From JBBIRM01 sp964517975 (GTDB taxonomy: Bacteria > Desulfobacterota > BSN033 > UBA1163), in the NCBI GenBank assembly GCA_964517975.1, contig CAZFDM010000155.1, forward strand, positions 1 to 34,890: a stretch of 34,890 bases of DNA. The letters run 5' to 3'. Positions 7,718-15,380 of this stretch are shown piece after piece (the first letter of the stretch is position 1; every line of letters starts with the position of its first letter). The position numbers were made by a program, and so were the translations under genes. The notes under the pieces are model-generated. The model had not been told where the DNA came from. It worked only from the letters and a program-made list of their open reading frames with translations, and searched no databases.

Positions 7718-8866
7718 ATGGCAAAACGAGTTGCGATTATTGGAATAGGAACAACAGGGTTTCGGGCCACAACTCCTGATGTCTCTTACAGGGAATTAAC
7801 CTATGAAGCAGCCATGAAGGCCTATCTGGATGCTGGTATTGAACCAAAAGATGTTGGGTCATTTGTCAGTACCGCAGAGGATTTTTTTGAAGGCTACAGT
7901 ATTGCTGACGAATATTCTCCCGATCAGTTGGGGGCAGTGCTTAAGCCTATTTATACCGTTCCAGGGGACTTCATCCACTCATTGGCCTCTGCTTACATGA
8001 TGATCCTCTCTGGGATTGGTCCCATCTCGGTGGTCCAAGGGTTGAGCAAAGCCTCCAATATGCTTACCCTATCAGAAATGGTGACCTTTGCAATGGATCC
8101 CATATATAATCGGCCACTCAGAGAAAGTCCTCATGCAGTGGCTGCCTTGGAAATGACTCGGTTCATGTATGAAACGGGTACAACACGGGAGCAATGTGCA
8201 AGGGTGGTGGTAAAAAATAAAAAGAATGCCTTGAACAATCCTTATGCTGGTCATAGCGTCCTGATCGATACAGAGTATGTCCTCAATTCAGAAGTGGTCT
8301 CTTTTCCACTAACTCAAATGGATATTTCCCCTCATTCGGATGGAGCAGTGGTCGTTGTCCTTGCCGAAGAGGAGACGGCAAAAGCTCTTTCAGACAAACC
8401 CATTTGGATTAGAGGGATTGGATGGTGTTCAGATACACCAGGTCTTGAGACTCGGAATTGGGGAGAAGCGATTTATGCTCAAATAGCCGCTGAAATGGCC
8501 TATAAGATGGCTGGGATTCGTTATCCAAGAAAAGAAATCGATTTTGCAGAGGTAAACGATGAATTCTCCTATAAAGAATTACAGCATCTCGAAGCCATGA
8601 GAATCTGCAAAAAGGGAGAGGCAGGTCCTCTTACAGAAATAGGAGGGACAGAGATCACCGGGGAATTTCCTGTTAATCCATCTGGAGGGTGCCTGGGTGT
8701 TGGCAATCTCTATGAACTTAATGGTGGACACAAGGTTCTCGAAGTCGTTCGTCAGTTGAGAGGTGAGGCAGGAAAGAATCAACTCAAAAATGTGACTACG
8801 GGGCTGGCACAAAGTTGGAGGGGAATCCCAACAACCACTGGAACCGTCGTGATTCTGAGCAATTAA
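7718..8866 (+). CDS. Thiolase-fold protein of the SCP-x/lipid-transfer type, catalytic Cys and His not evident
   Basis: 382 residues with the SCP-x/Ltp thiolase layout: N-terminal VAIIGIGTTGFR, the ARVVVKNKKNALNNPYA block, SPHSDGAVVVVLAEEE, and a C-terminal NPSGGCLGVGN. Around residues 79-100, where thiolases carry the nucleophilic Cys, this protein reads VPGDFIHSLASAY with no Cys. The C-terminal GHPxGATG is replaced by GVGNLYELNGG, so the usual His is also missing. Ltp2-type retro-aldolases are known thiolase-fold enzymes that work without the Cys and pair with DUF35 partners. A C-C lyase, or a non-catalytic subunit of a mixed complex, is therefore as likely as a thiolase. AAGGAGG precedes ATG 7718. 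It is the first gene after the predicted promoter. Confidence 0.8.
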   Translation: MAKRVAIIGIGTTGFRATTPDVSYRELTYEAAMKAYLDAGIEPKDVGSFVSTAEDFFEGYSIADEYSPDQLGAVLKPIYTVPGDFIHSLASAYMMILSGIGPISVVQGLSKASNMLTLSEMVTFAMDPIYNRPLRESPHAVAALEMTRFMYETGTTREQCARVVVKNKKNALNNPYAGHSVLIDTEYVLNSEVVSFPLTQMDISPHSDGAVVVVLAEEETAKALSDKPIWIRGIGWCSDTPGLETRNWGEAIYAQIAAEMAYKMAGIRYPRKEIDFAEVNDEFSYKELQHLEAMRICKKGEAGPLTEIGGTEITGEFPVNPSGGCLGVGNLYELNGGHKVLEVVRQLRGEAGKNQLKNVTTGLAQSWRGIPTTTGTVVILSN

Positions 8867-8882
8867 GAAGGAGGTGAAGAGG

Positions 8883-10040
8883 ATGAGAAGAGTGGCTATC
8901 GTTGGAGCAGGAATAACCAAATTTTACCGTAATGCAATGGAAACACCCAAAGAATTGGCCTACGAGGCAACTAAAATGGCCTTAGATTCTTGTGAGATGA
9001 AACTATCGGATATTGAATGTGTGGTTCATGGCACTGCACCAGATGCATTCGATGGGATTCATATGAAAGGAGAATATCTCTCAGATGGATCAGGAGCCTA
9101 TCGAAAACCCTATATGAGACATTATGTAGGAGGTGGAACAGGGGTCCTTTCACCGATACATGGCTGGTTTCATGTTGCTTCAGGGATGTTTGACACCTGT
9201 CTGGTCGTGGCTGAAGAGAAGATGTCCTGTGCCTATCCCCATCCTGCAGGGGCATTTTTAACCATCTTTGATCATACAACAGAGCAACCCCTCTACCCTA
9301 CTCTGATCTGGATCTTTGCTATTGAAATGAACCGATTTATGACCACTCATGGATATAAAAAAGAGGATATCGCTCTGGTCGCTGTAAAAAATAAGAAAAA
9401 TGCCTTGGATCATCCTTCAGCCCAATTGGGCGCTGAAATAACAGTCCAAGACGTGCTCAATTCAGAGATCATGGCATGGCCTGTGAATCGTCTGGATATC
9501 AGTCCTACAAGTGATGGGGCGGCAGCTATTGTATTAGCAGCGGAACATGTTGCTCGTAGGGTAACAGAAAAACCTATTTGGATTGATGGGGTTGGTTGGT
9601 GTCTCGATACCGCTTACTGGTGCACACGAGACCTTTATTACCCGGATTATGTCGAAGTTGCTGCGAGAATGGCCTACAAGATGGCTGGTATCAAAGAACC
9701 TTCAAAAGAGATACATGTCGCTGAGCCTTATGATCCATTTACCTACAAAGAACTCCATCACATTGAAGGACTCCTCTTGGCACCAAGAGGAAAATCCGTA
9801 GAAATGCTAAAAGATGGATATTTCAATCGCAATGGAAACCTCCCTACCTGTCCCTCTGGAGGAGCGTTGGGCGTGGGCAATCCAATCGCAGCCACAGGAT
9901 TGATGAAAGTGATAGAAATCTTCTTGCAACTTAGAGGCGAAGCCGGGAAGAGACAGGTCCCAGGGAAACCCACCTGCGGTCTTGCTCAGGCGTGGGGAGA
10001 CCTAATGCAGGTAGGAACAGTGGTCGTGATGAGAAGTTAA
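8883..10040 (+). CDS. Second thiolase-fold protein (SCP-x/Ltp type), catalytic Cys and His not evident
   Basis: 385 residues, paralogous to the gene before it, with the matching blocks VAIVGAGITKFYRN, VAVKNKKNALDHPSA, ISPTSDGAAAIVLAAEH and CPSGGALGVGNP. The region expected to hold the active Cys reads VGGGTGVLSPIH (near residue 80), followed by the typical VASGMFDTCLVVAEEKMS. The C-terminal motif is GVGNPIAATG, with Asn where thiolases have the GHP His. ATG 8883 lies eight bases after AAGGAGG; a GTG at 8874 overlaps that site and is rejected. The gene starts 16 bases after the first thiolase stop, and the DUF35 gene follows 14 bases later, so a thiolase-fold/DUF35 complex is likely. Confidence 0.82.
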   Translation: MRRVAIVGAGITKFYRNAMETPKELAYEATKMALDSCEMKLSDIECVVHGTAPDAFDGIHMKGEYLSDGSGAYRKPYMRHYVGGGTGVLSPIHGWFHVASGMFDTCLVVAEEKMSCAYPHPAGAFLTIFDHTTEQPLYPTLIWIFAIEMNRFMTTHGYKKEDIALVAVKNKKNALDHPSAQLGAEITVQDVLNSEIMAWPVNRLDISPTSDGAAAIVLAAEHVARRVTEKPIWIDGVGWCLDTAYWCTRDLYYPDYVEVAARMAYKMAGIKEPSKEIHVAEPYDPFTYKELHHIEGLLLAPRGKSVEMLKDGYFNRNGNLPTCPSGGALGVGNPIAATGLMKVIEIFLQLRGEAGKRQVPGKPTCGLAQAWGDLMQVGTVVVMRS

Positions 10041-10054
10041 AAGGAGGTGAGATC

Positions 10055-10585
10055 ATGGAGATTACAGAAAAGATGGTAGAGAAAACCGCAACAAAATTGA
10101 GTTCTGAGGAAATACAGAAAGGAAAAGTTCTCTCAGTAAAATGGACACCCAAACTCAAATATGCCTGGGATAATGGTCCCGCCATAGGTCGATATCTTGC
10201 AGAATTAAAAAATGGAAAGATTATCGCCAAGAAATGTAATAAATGTCATCGAATCCTTATTCCTCCGAGGATGTTCTGTGAACTCTGCTGGGTCCCCACG
10301 GGAGAGTGGGTTTATGTTCAGGATACGGGTATTGTGAACACCTGGGTCATCAGTTATGTAGATTGGAAGGCAGGCCGTCTTGATATCAAAGGCGGAGTTA
10401 GACCCTTCACCCCAGCAGTCATTGAAATCGATGGGGCAACCAAAGGAATGGGCATTCTCCACCACCTCAATGAAGTGGACCCATGGAAGATTTATCGAGG
10501 GATGAAAGTGAAGGCTGTTTGGAAGCCCCCCGAGGAGAGAATCGGAGCGATTACCGATATCAAATATTTTAAACCCATTGAATAA
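10055..10585 (+). CDS. DUF35 OB-fold protein with rubredoxin-like zinc ribbon
   Basis: 176 residues. Four cysteines, Cys61, Cys64, Cys75 and Cys78 (CNKC...CELC), form the rubredoxin-like zinc site of DUF35 proteins, and the remainder fits the OB-fold. In known systems (archaeal acetoacetyl-CoA thiolase/HMG-CoA synthase, bacterial PhlB, ChsH/Ltp2) DUF35 proteins bridge or channel acyl-CoA between thiolase-fold subunits, and a similar role is inferred here. ATG 10055 sits seven bases after AAGGAGG. An in-frame start at 9992 would overlap the preceding gene and lacks support. The N-terminal extension of about 30 residues is longer than in the second copy. Confidence 0.85.
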   Translation: MEITEKMVEKTATKLSSEEIQKGKVLSVKWTPKLKYAWDNGPAIGRYLAELKNGKIIAKKCNKCHRILIPPRMFCELCWVPTGEWVYVQDTGIVNTWVISYVDWKAGRLDIKGGVRPFTPAVIEIDGATKGMGILHHLNEVDPWKIYRGMKVKAVWKPPEERIGAITDIKYFKPIE

Positions 10586-10590
10586 AGATA

Positions 10591-10718
10591 AAATTCGATA
10601 CCCGAAGCACGAATTTCGAAACAAATTCAAATGCCAGAAATACGAAACTTAAAACTTTTCGTTTTGAAAATTTGGATTTGGTGCTTGTTTCGGATTTCGA
10701 TATTCGGATTTCGGATTT
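10591..10718. repeat. Large imperfect palindrome of AAATCCGAAAC-like words between the DUF35 genes
   Basis: The spacer between the two DUF35 genes is a long dyad. A left arm of about 55 bases starting AAATTCGATACCCGAAG is partly complementary to the right arm ending TTCGGATTTCGGATTTCC. Both arms are made of reiterated short words such as ATCCGAAA. No U-tract follows, so it is not an ordinary terminator. Confidence 0.65.
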
Positions 10719-10739
10719 CCTAATTTAGGAGGTGAAAAC

Positions 10740-11216
10740 ATGGCATTAATTGAACGACTTCAAAAGACAACGGATGTAACTTATTGGGAAGGTCAAATCC
10801 CGATGAGTTATATTTATACGGTTGGAAGAGCAGGAGAAAAATTCTTTCGGGAACTCATGAATGGAAAGGTTCTGGGTTCTAAATGTGAAACCTGCAAGAC
10901 TACCTATGTGCCCGCCAAAATGTTTTGTGAAAAATGTTTTGCAAGACTCGAGGATAACTACGTCGATGTTGGGACAAAAGGGAAGGTCCATACCTTTACT
11001 CAGTGTTATGAAACCTATGAAGGGACCCGGAAAGAGAAACCTTCTATTGTAGCGGTGATTCAAATTGATGGTACTCAAGGTTTTCTGGTCCACTGGTTGG
11101 ATGAGGTCGATTTTGAAAATGTTTACATTGGGATGCCAGTGGAAACAGTCTTCAAACCTAAAAAAGACCGCGAGGGTAGTATTTTAGACATCAAATATTT
11201 TAAACCCATCAAATAA
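10740..11216 (+). CDS. Second DUF35 OB-fold protein with rubredoxin-like zinc ribbon
   Basis: 158 residues, paralogous to the gene before it. The zinc ligands are Cys49, Cys52, Cys63 and Cys66 (CETC...CEKC), and the C-terminal half ends in the same DIKYFKPI sequence as its neighbour. A strong AGGAGGTGA stands just upstream of ATG 10740. Having two thiolase-fold and two DUF35 proteins in a row suggests either one heteromeric complex or two parallel complexes with related substrates; the sequence does not show which DUF35 partners which thiolase. Confidence 0.85.
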   Translation: MALIERLQKTTDVTYWEGQIPMSYIYTVGRAGEKFFRELMNGKVLGSKCETCKTTYVPAKMFCEKCFARLEDNYVDVGTKGKVHTFTQCYETYEGTRKEKPSIVAVIQIDGTQGFLVHWLDEVDFENVYIGMPVETVFKPKKDREGSILDIKYFKPIK

Positions 11217-11220
11217 TTTG

Positions 11221-11327
11221 CCCCTCACCCCATCCCTCTCCCCTGTGGGGGAGAGGGGAGGGTGAGGGGGTTTGGAGTCATCAGTTCGGGGTTCGGAGCA
11301 TAGGATTTTAAACTCCGAACTCTGAAC
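11221..11327. repeat. Two palindromes: CCCCTCACCC/GGGTGAGGGG and GTTCGG/CCGAAC
   Basis: A GC-rich dyad at 11221-11269 pairs CCCCTCACCC...CCCTCTCCCC with GGGGAGAGGGG...GGGTGAGGGG. A second dyad pairs GTTCGGGGTTCGGAG (11284-11298) with CTCCGAACTCTGAAC (11313-11327), matching at 13 of 15 positions. The spacer up to the next gene adds more ATCCGAAATC words. Neither dyad has a clean T-tract. Confidence 0.7.
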
Positions 11328-11393
11328 CTATTTTTTGAATCTATTCATATTCCGAATTCCAAAATCCGCAATCCGAAATCGGAGGAGGTTCTT

Positions 11394-12563
11394 ATGCCAC
11401 TCGATTTTGATCTAACAGAAGAGCAACAGATGCTTCGTAAAATGGTTCGTAACTTTGCTGAAAAGGAGATCGCTCCTGTAGCCCAAGAACTGGATGATAA
11501 AGAGGAGTTTTCCTGCCATCTCACCAAACGCATGGGAGAACTTGGCCTTTTTGGTCCATTCGTTCCTGAGGAATATGGGGGAAGCAATGTGGGCTATATC
11601 TCCTATATTATCGCAGTGGAGGAGATTGCAAGAATTGATGGTTCACAAGCAGCCACCCTTGCTGCTGGAAACTCCTTAGGGATCTCTCCCATCTATTATT
11701 ATGGGAATGAAGAGCAGAGAAAGAAGTGGCTTCCTGACCTCTGTGCAGGAAAAGCCCTCTCCTCATTTGGTTTAACCGAACCCAATGCAGGCTCCGATGC
11801 CGGGGCCTCTCGAACCACAGCGGTCTTAGAGGGAGACTACTGGGTAATTAATGGTTCAAAAATCTTTATCACCAATTCCACTACAGAGATCAGCAGGGTC
11901 TGCGTTGTGCAGGCAGTGACCGGAAAAAGGGAAGACGGAAGAAACGAACTTTCTTGTATTCTTGTCCCAAATGGCACGCCTGGTTTCACGACCAAGACGA
12001 TGCACGGAAAGATGGTCTGGAGGGCTTCCAATACAGGAGAACTCTATTTTACCGATTGTAGGGTTCCTAAGGAGAACCTTCTTGGACGTCGGGGAGATGG
12101 ATTCCATCAGATGCTGGCTACCCTCGACGGAGGAAGGCTTAGCATTGCCGCAATGGGATTAGGAGGGGCTCAGGGCGCCTTTGAATTGGCCCTCAAATAT
12201 GCTAATGAACGAGAGCAATTTGGAAGGCCAATCGGCTCTTTTCAGGTCAACGCCTTTAAACTTGCTGACATGGCTACAGAGATTGAATTAGCAAGGCTTC
12301 TTCTCTATAAAGCCTGTTGGCTCTGTGAACAGGGCCGACCCTTTTCTAAAGAATCGGCGATGGCAAAGATGTTCTGCTCTGAGATGTATCATCGAGTTGC
12401 CAATCAGGCAGTCCAACTTCATGGCGGATATGGGTTGATGAAGGAGTATGCGGTCGAGCGACATTATCGAAACCAGAAACTTCTTGATATTGGTGAAGGA
12501 ACCTCAGAAGTCCAGCGAATTGTCATCGCTCGTCACATTGGTGTTCCAGGAAGGGCTCTATAA
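11394..12563 (+). CDS. Acyl-CoA dehydrogenase (short/branched-chain type)
   Basis: 389 residues, a full-length cytoplasmic FAD acyl-CoA dehydrogenase that introduces an alpha,beta double bond into an acyl-CoA and normally passes electrons to ETF. Visible motifs are the substrate/FAD block SSFGLTEPNAGSDAGA, the VQLHGGYGLMKEYAVERHYR helix, and IGEGTSEVQRIVIAR near the C terminus. In that last motif Glu368 stands where short- and medium-chain dehydrogenases carry the catalytic base. GGAGGAGG precedes ATG 11394. Its place between the DUF35 genes and meaB suggests it oxidises the product of the upstream mutase. No ETF genes are in the window. Confidence 0.93.
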   Translation: MPLDFDLTEEQQMLRKMVRNFAEKEIAPVAQELDDKEEFSCHLTKRMGELGLFGPFVPEEYGGSNVGYISYIIAVEEIARIDGSQAATLAAGNSLGISPIYYYGNEEQRKKWLPDLCAGKALSSFGLTEPNAGSDAGASRTTAVLEGDYWVINGSKIFITNSTTEISRVCVVQAVTGKREDGRNELSCILVPNGTPGFTTKTMHGKMVWRASNTGELYFTDCRVPKENLLGRRGDGFHQMLATLDGGRLSIAAMGLGGAQGAFELALKYANEREQFGRPIGSFQVNAFKLADMATEIELARLLLYKACWLCEQGRPFSKESAMAKMFCSEMYHRVANQAVQLHGGYGLMKEYAVERHYRNQKLLDIGEGTSEVQRIVIARHIGVPGRAL

Positions 12564-12670
12564 CGTTACTAAGTCTCTTTTATAAGGATTCGATTCCTAA
12601 ATCAGAATTCAAACCCCTCCCTTATTTTCCTATTGCCTATCGAGGTTAATTCTGTTATTTTAATAAACCG

Positions 12671-13618
12671 ATGAGCCTCGCCAAAAGAATTTTAGAGGGA
12701 GATATTCGAGCCGCCTCCCGATTGATGAGGGATATCGATGATCATATGCCCTCTGCCATAGAACCCTTGAAAGAACTCTATTCTAAGACAGGCAGAGCCT
12801 ATATCATCGGCATTACAGGCCCACCAGGATCTGGCAAGTCAACGCTTGTGGACAGGATGGTAGATATTTTCCGGAAAGAAGGAAAAAGCGTGGGGATTGT
12901 GGCTGTCGATCCAACCAGTCCATTTACTGGAGGAGCGATCTTGGGTGATCGAATTCGGATGCAACGCCACGCTACGGATGAAGGAGTATTCATCCGATCT
13001 TTAGCCACTCGTGGGTGTTTGGGAGGATTGACTCGTTCCACACAAGATATTATCCATGTCATGGATGCGATGGGGAAGGATATTATCCTGGTTGAAACGG
13101 TCGGGGTCGGACAAGATGAAGTGGAGATCGTTCACACCGCCCATACTTCCATCGTTGTTCTCGTTCCTGGATTAGGAGATGATATCCAAGCCATCAAAGC
13201 AGGCATCATTGAGATTGGAGATATCTTTGTGATCAATAAGGCGGATCGAGAAGGAGCGGATAAAATGGAACGCGATCTAAGGATGGTCCTTGAAATGGGA
13301 AGAAAAAGAGAGGATGGCTGGGAACCTCCCATTTTCAAAACCGAGGCGATTTTAGGCAAAGGAATTTTTGAACTGGTCTATGGTATCTATCGACATAAAC
13401 AAACTCTGGAACAGAATCATCTCCTTGAAAAGAAACTGAGGGAGAGAGTAAGAAAAACCTTTTTAGAAATTCTTGAAAGCGAAGTGATGGCCCATCTCAT
13501 TGAAAAAATTGAACGGGAAGGGAAATGGGATAAAATGATCGATGATATTATGACCCGCCGAATAGATCCCTATTCTCTGGCAGAAGAGATTATGGCAAGT
13601 GAATTAAAAAGCCATTAA
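12671..13618 (+). CDS. meaB: MeaB/ArgK-type G3E GTPase, acyl-CoA mutase chaperone
   Basis: 315 residues, the expected MeaB size. The P-loop GPPGSGKS spans residues 50-57, followed by the family blocks VAVDPTSPFTGGAILGDRIR, VETVGVGQDE and the base-recognition motif NKAD near residue 190. MeaB proteins gate cofactor loading and protect AdoCbl mutases from inactivation using GTP. There is one meaB for two mutases, so it may serve both. No good ribosome-binding site precedes ATG 12671. The 107-base spacer before it has no clear signal. Confidence 0.94.
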   Translation: MSLAKRILEGDIRAASRLMRDIDDHMPSAIEPLKELYSKTGRAYIIGITGPPGSGKSTLVDRMVDIFRKEGKSVGIVAVDPTSPFTGGAILGDRIRMQRHATDEGVFIRSLATRGCLGGLTRSTQDIIHVMDAMGKDIILVETVGVGQDEVEIVHTAHTSIVVLVPGLGDDIQAIKAGIIEIGDIFVINKADREGADKMERDLRMVLEMGRKREDGWEPPIFKTEAILGKGIFELVYGIYRHKQTLEQNHLLEKKLRERVRKTFLEILESEVMAHLIEKIEREGKWDKMIDDIMTRRIDPYSLAEEIMASELKSH

Positions 13619-13683
13619 AAATTCCTAAATCCTAATTTTGAAATTTAAGGTAAGGCCTGAATAGGAAGGAGGAAGATTTGTCC

Positions 13684-15258
13684 ATGAGATCAATCAATGG
13701 CATTCGAAAGGAATTAGAAAGGAGAAGAGCGGAGGCCCTTTTAGGAGGAGGCCAAGAAAAAATTGATAAACAACACAAAGATGGGAAACTCACAGCCAGG
13801 GAAAGGATTGATATACTCCTTGATCCAGGAACCTTTGTTGAACTGGACCGTTTTGTCACACACCGTTGCCATGATTTTGGGATGGAAAAGAAGAAGTTTT
13901 GGGGAGATGGGGTGGTAACAGGATATGGAAAGATTGAGGGACGATTGGTCTATGTCTTCTCACAGGACTTCACTGTATTTGGCGGGGCATTGGGAATGGC
14001 CTTTGCTGAAAAGATTTGTAAAGTGATGGACCTTGCCATGAAGACAGGGGTCCCAGTGATTGGCCTCAATGACTCTGGAGGAGCAAGGATCCAAGAAGGA
14101 GTGGAGAGCCTCGCCGGTTATGCTTATATCTTTTTAAGAAATGTACTTGCCTCAGGAGTCATTCCACAAATCTCTGCTATTATGGGCCCTTGCGCAGGAG
14201 GTGCAGTCTACTCCCCTGCAATGACCGACTTCATTATCATGACCAAAAAGACTAGTTACATGCACATTACGGGTCCAGATGTGATCAGGGCAGCCTTGAA
14301 AAAGACTGAAACTGCAGATGGAAGACCCATTACGTCTGAACTATTGGGGGGATCAAAGGTCCATATGGAAAAGAGTGGTGTGGCGCACTTCGCTGGAGAG
14401 AATGATGAAGATACCATCCGAATCATCAAAGAACTGTTAAGATTCTTTCCTCAAAATAATCGCGAAAAACCACCTATTATCCCATGCAACGATGACCCCA
14501 ATCGAATGGAAGATTATCTTAAGACCATCATCCCTGAGGATTCTAAAAAGGCCTATGACATGAAGAAGATTATTGTTGGAACCGTGGACGAAGGTTATTT
14601 CCTTGAAGTCCAGAAGGATTGGGCAAAGAATATCATTATTGGGTTTGCCCGTTATAATGGGATGCCTGTGGGGATTGTTGCCAACCAACCCAACTGGTTG
14701 GCAGGCTCGCTCGATCCGGATTCATCAGTTAAAGCTGCCCGTTTTGTTCGATTCTGTGATTGTTTCAATATCCCCATTGTAACCTTTGTGGATGTCCCGG
14801 GTTTCCTCCCTGGAATAGATATGGAAGAAAGGGGAATCATTCGACATGGCTCTAAACTCCTCTATGCCTTTTGCGAAGCCACCGTTCCCAAAATCACCAT
14901 CATCACCCGTAAGGGATATGGAGGGGCCTATGATGTAATGTCCAGTAAACATATTCGGGGAGACATCAACTATTGTTATCCAACTGCTGAGATTGCAGTC
15001 ATGGGAGCAGAGGGTGCTGTCAATATCATCTTTCGCAACGAGATCAAAGAGGCCGAGAATCCTGAAGAAACAAGGCAACGCCTGGTGGAAGAATATCAGA
15101 TGAAATTTGCCAGCCCCTATAAGGCTGCTGAATTGGGATACGTGGATGAGATCATTGAACCTGAGGAGACCCGTCCAAAAATCATACAGGCCTTAGATGT
15201 TCTGAAAACCAAAGTGGACACCAATCCATGGCGTAAACACGGAAACATACCACTGTGA
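13684..15258 (+). CDS. Acyl-CoA carboxylase carboxyltransferase (propionyl-CoA carboxylase beta type)
   Basis: About 524 residues. Motifs typical of the family are the N-terminal GKLTARERIDILLD, the oxyanion-hole segments GPCAGGAVYSPAMTDF and RKGYGGAYDVMSSKHIRG, and VDVPGFLPG. The enzyme transfers CO2 between carboxybiotin and propionyl-CoA or methylmalonyl-CoA. In anaerobes the same subunit may act as a decarboxylase or transcarboxylase. No biotin carboxylase, biotin carrier or membrane decarboxylase subunit is nearby, so the rest of the enzyme is encoded elsewhere. ATG 13684 is 11 bases after AGGAGG; a TTG at 13678, two codons earlier and five bases after it, is also possible. Confidence 0.92.
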   Translation: MRSINGIRKELERRRAEALLGGGQEKIDKQHKDGKLTARERIDILLDPGTFVELDRFVTHRCHDFGMEKKKFWGDGVVTGYGKIEGRLVYVFSQDFTVFGGALGMAFAEKICKVMDLAMKTGVPVIGLNDSGGARIQEGVESLAGYAYIFLRNVLASGVIPQISAIMGPCAGGAVYSPAMTDFIIMTKKTSYMHITGPDVIRAALKKTETADGRPITSELLGGSKVHMEKSGVAHFAGENDEDTIRIIKELLRFFPQNNREKPPIIPCNDDPNRMEDYLKTIIPEDSKKAYDMKKIIVGTVDEGYFLEVQKDWAKNIIIGFARYNGMPVGIVANQPNWLAGSLDPDSSVKAARFVRFCDCFNIPIVTFVDVPGFLPGIDMEERGIIRHGSKLLYAFCEATVPKITIITRKGYGGAYDVMSSKHIRGDINYCYPTAEIAVMGAEGAVNIIFRNEIKEAENPEETRQRLVEEYQMKFASPYKAAELGYVDEIIEPEETRPKIIQALDVLKTKVDTNPWRKHGNIPL

Positions 15259-15266
15259 CAATTGGG

Positions 15267-15357
15267 GATTGCAGAATGCGGAATGCGGATTAAAAAGAAA
15301 TAATTACTTTTATTATTCGAGAAAGGTTTTGTATTCCGAAATCCGCAATCCGAAATC
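15267..15357. repeat. Palindromic spacer repeat (GATTGCAGAATGCGG... / ...CCGCAATCCGAAATC)
   Basis: A 25-base left arm (15267-15291) and a 25-base right arm (15333-15357) are largely complementary, with the same ATCCGAAATCCGCAAT vocabulary as the other spacers of this cluster. The loop is AT-rich. It lies between the carboxyltransferase and mutase genes. Confidence 0.7.
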
Positions 15358-15380
15358 TGAAATCATAGATGAGGTGAATT

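Noticed and set aside
11221..11269. GC-rich CCCCTCACCC palindrome as an intrinsic terminator
   Set aside because: No T-tract follows, and a related palindrome occurs nested inside another repeat at 17040-17125, which fits a dispersed repeat better.
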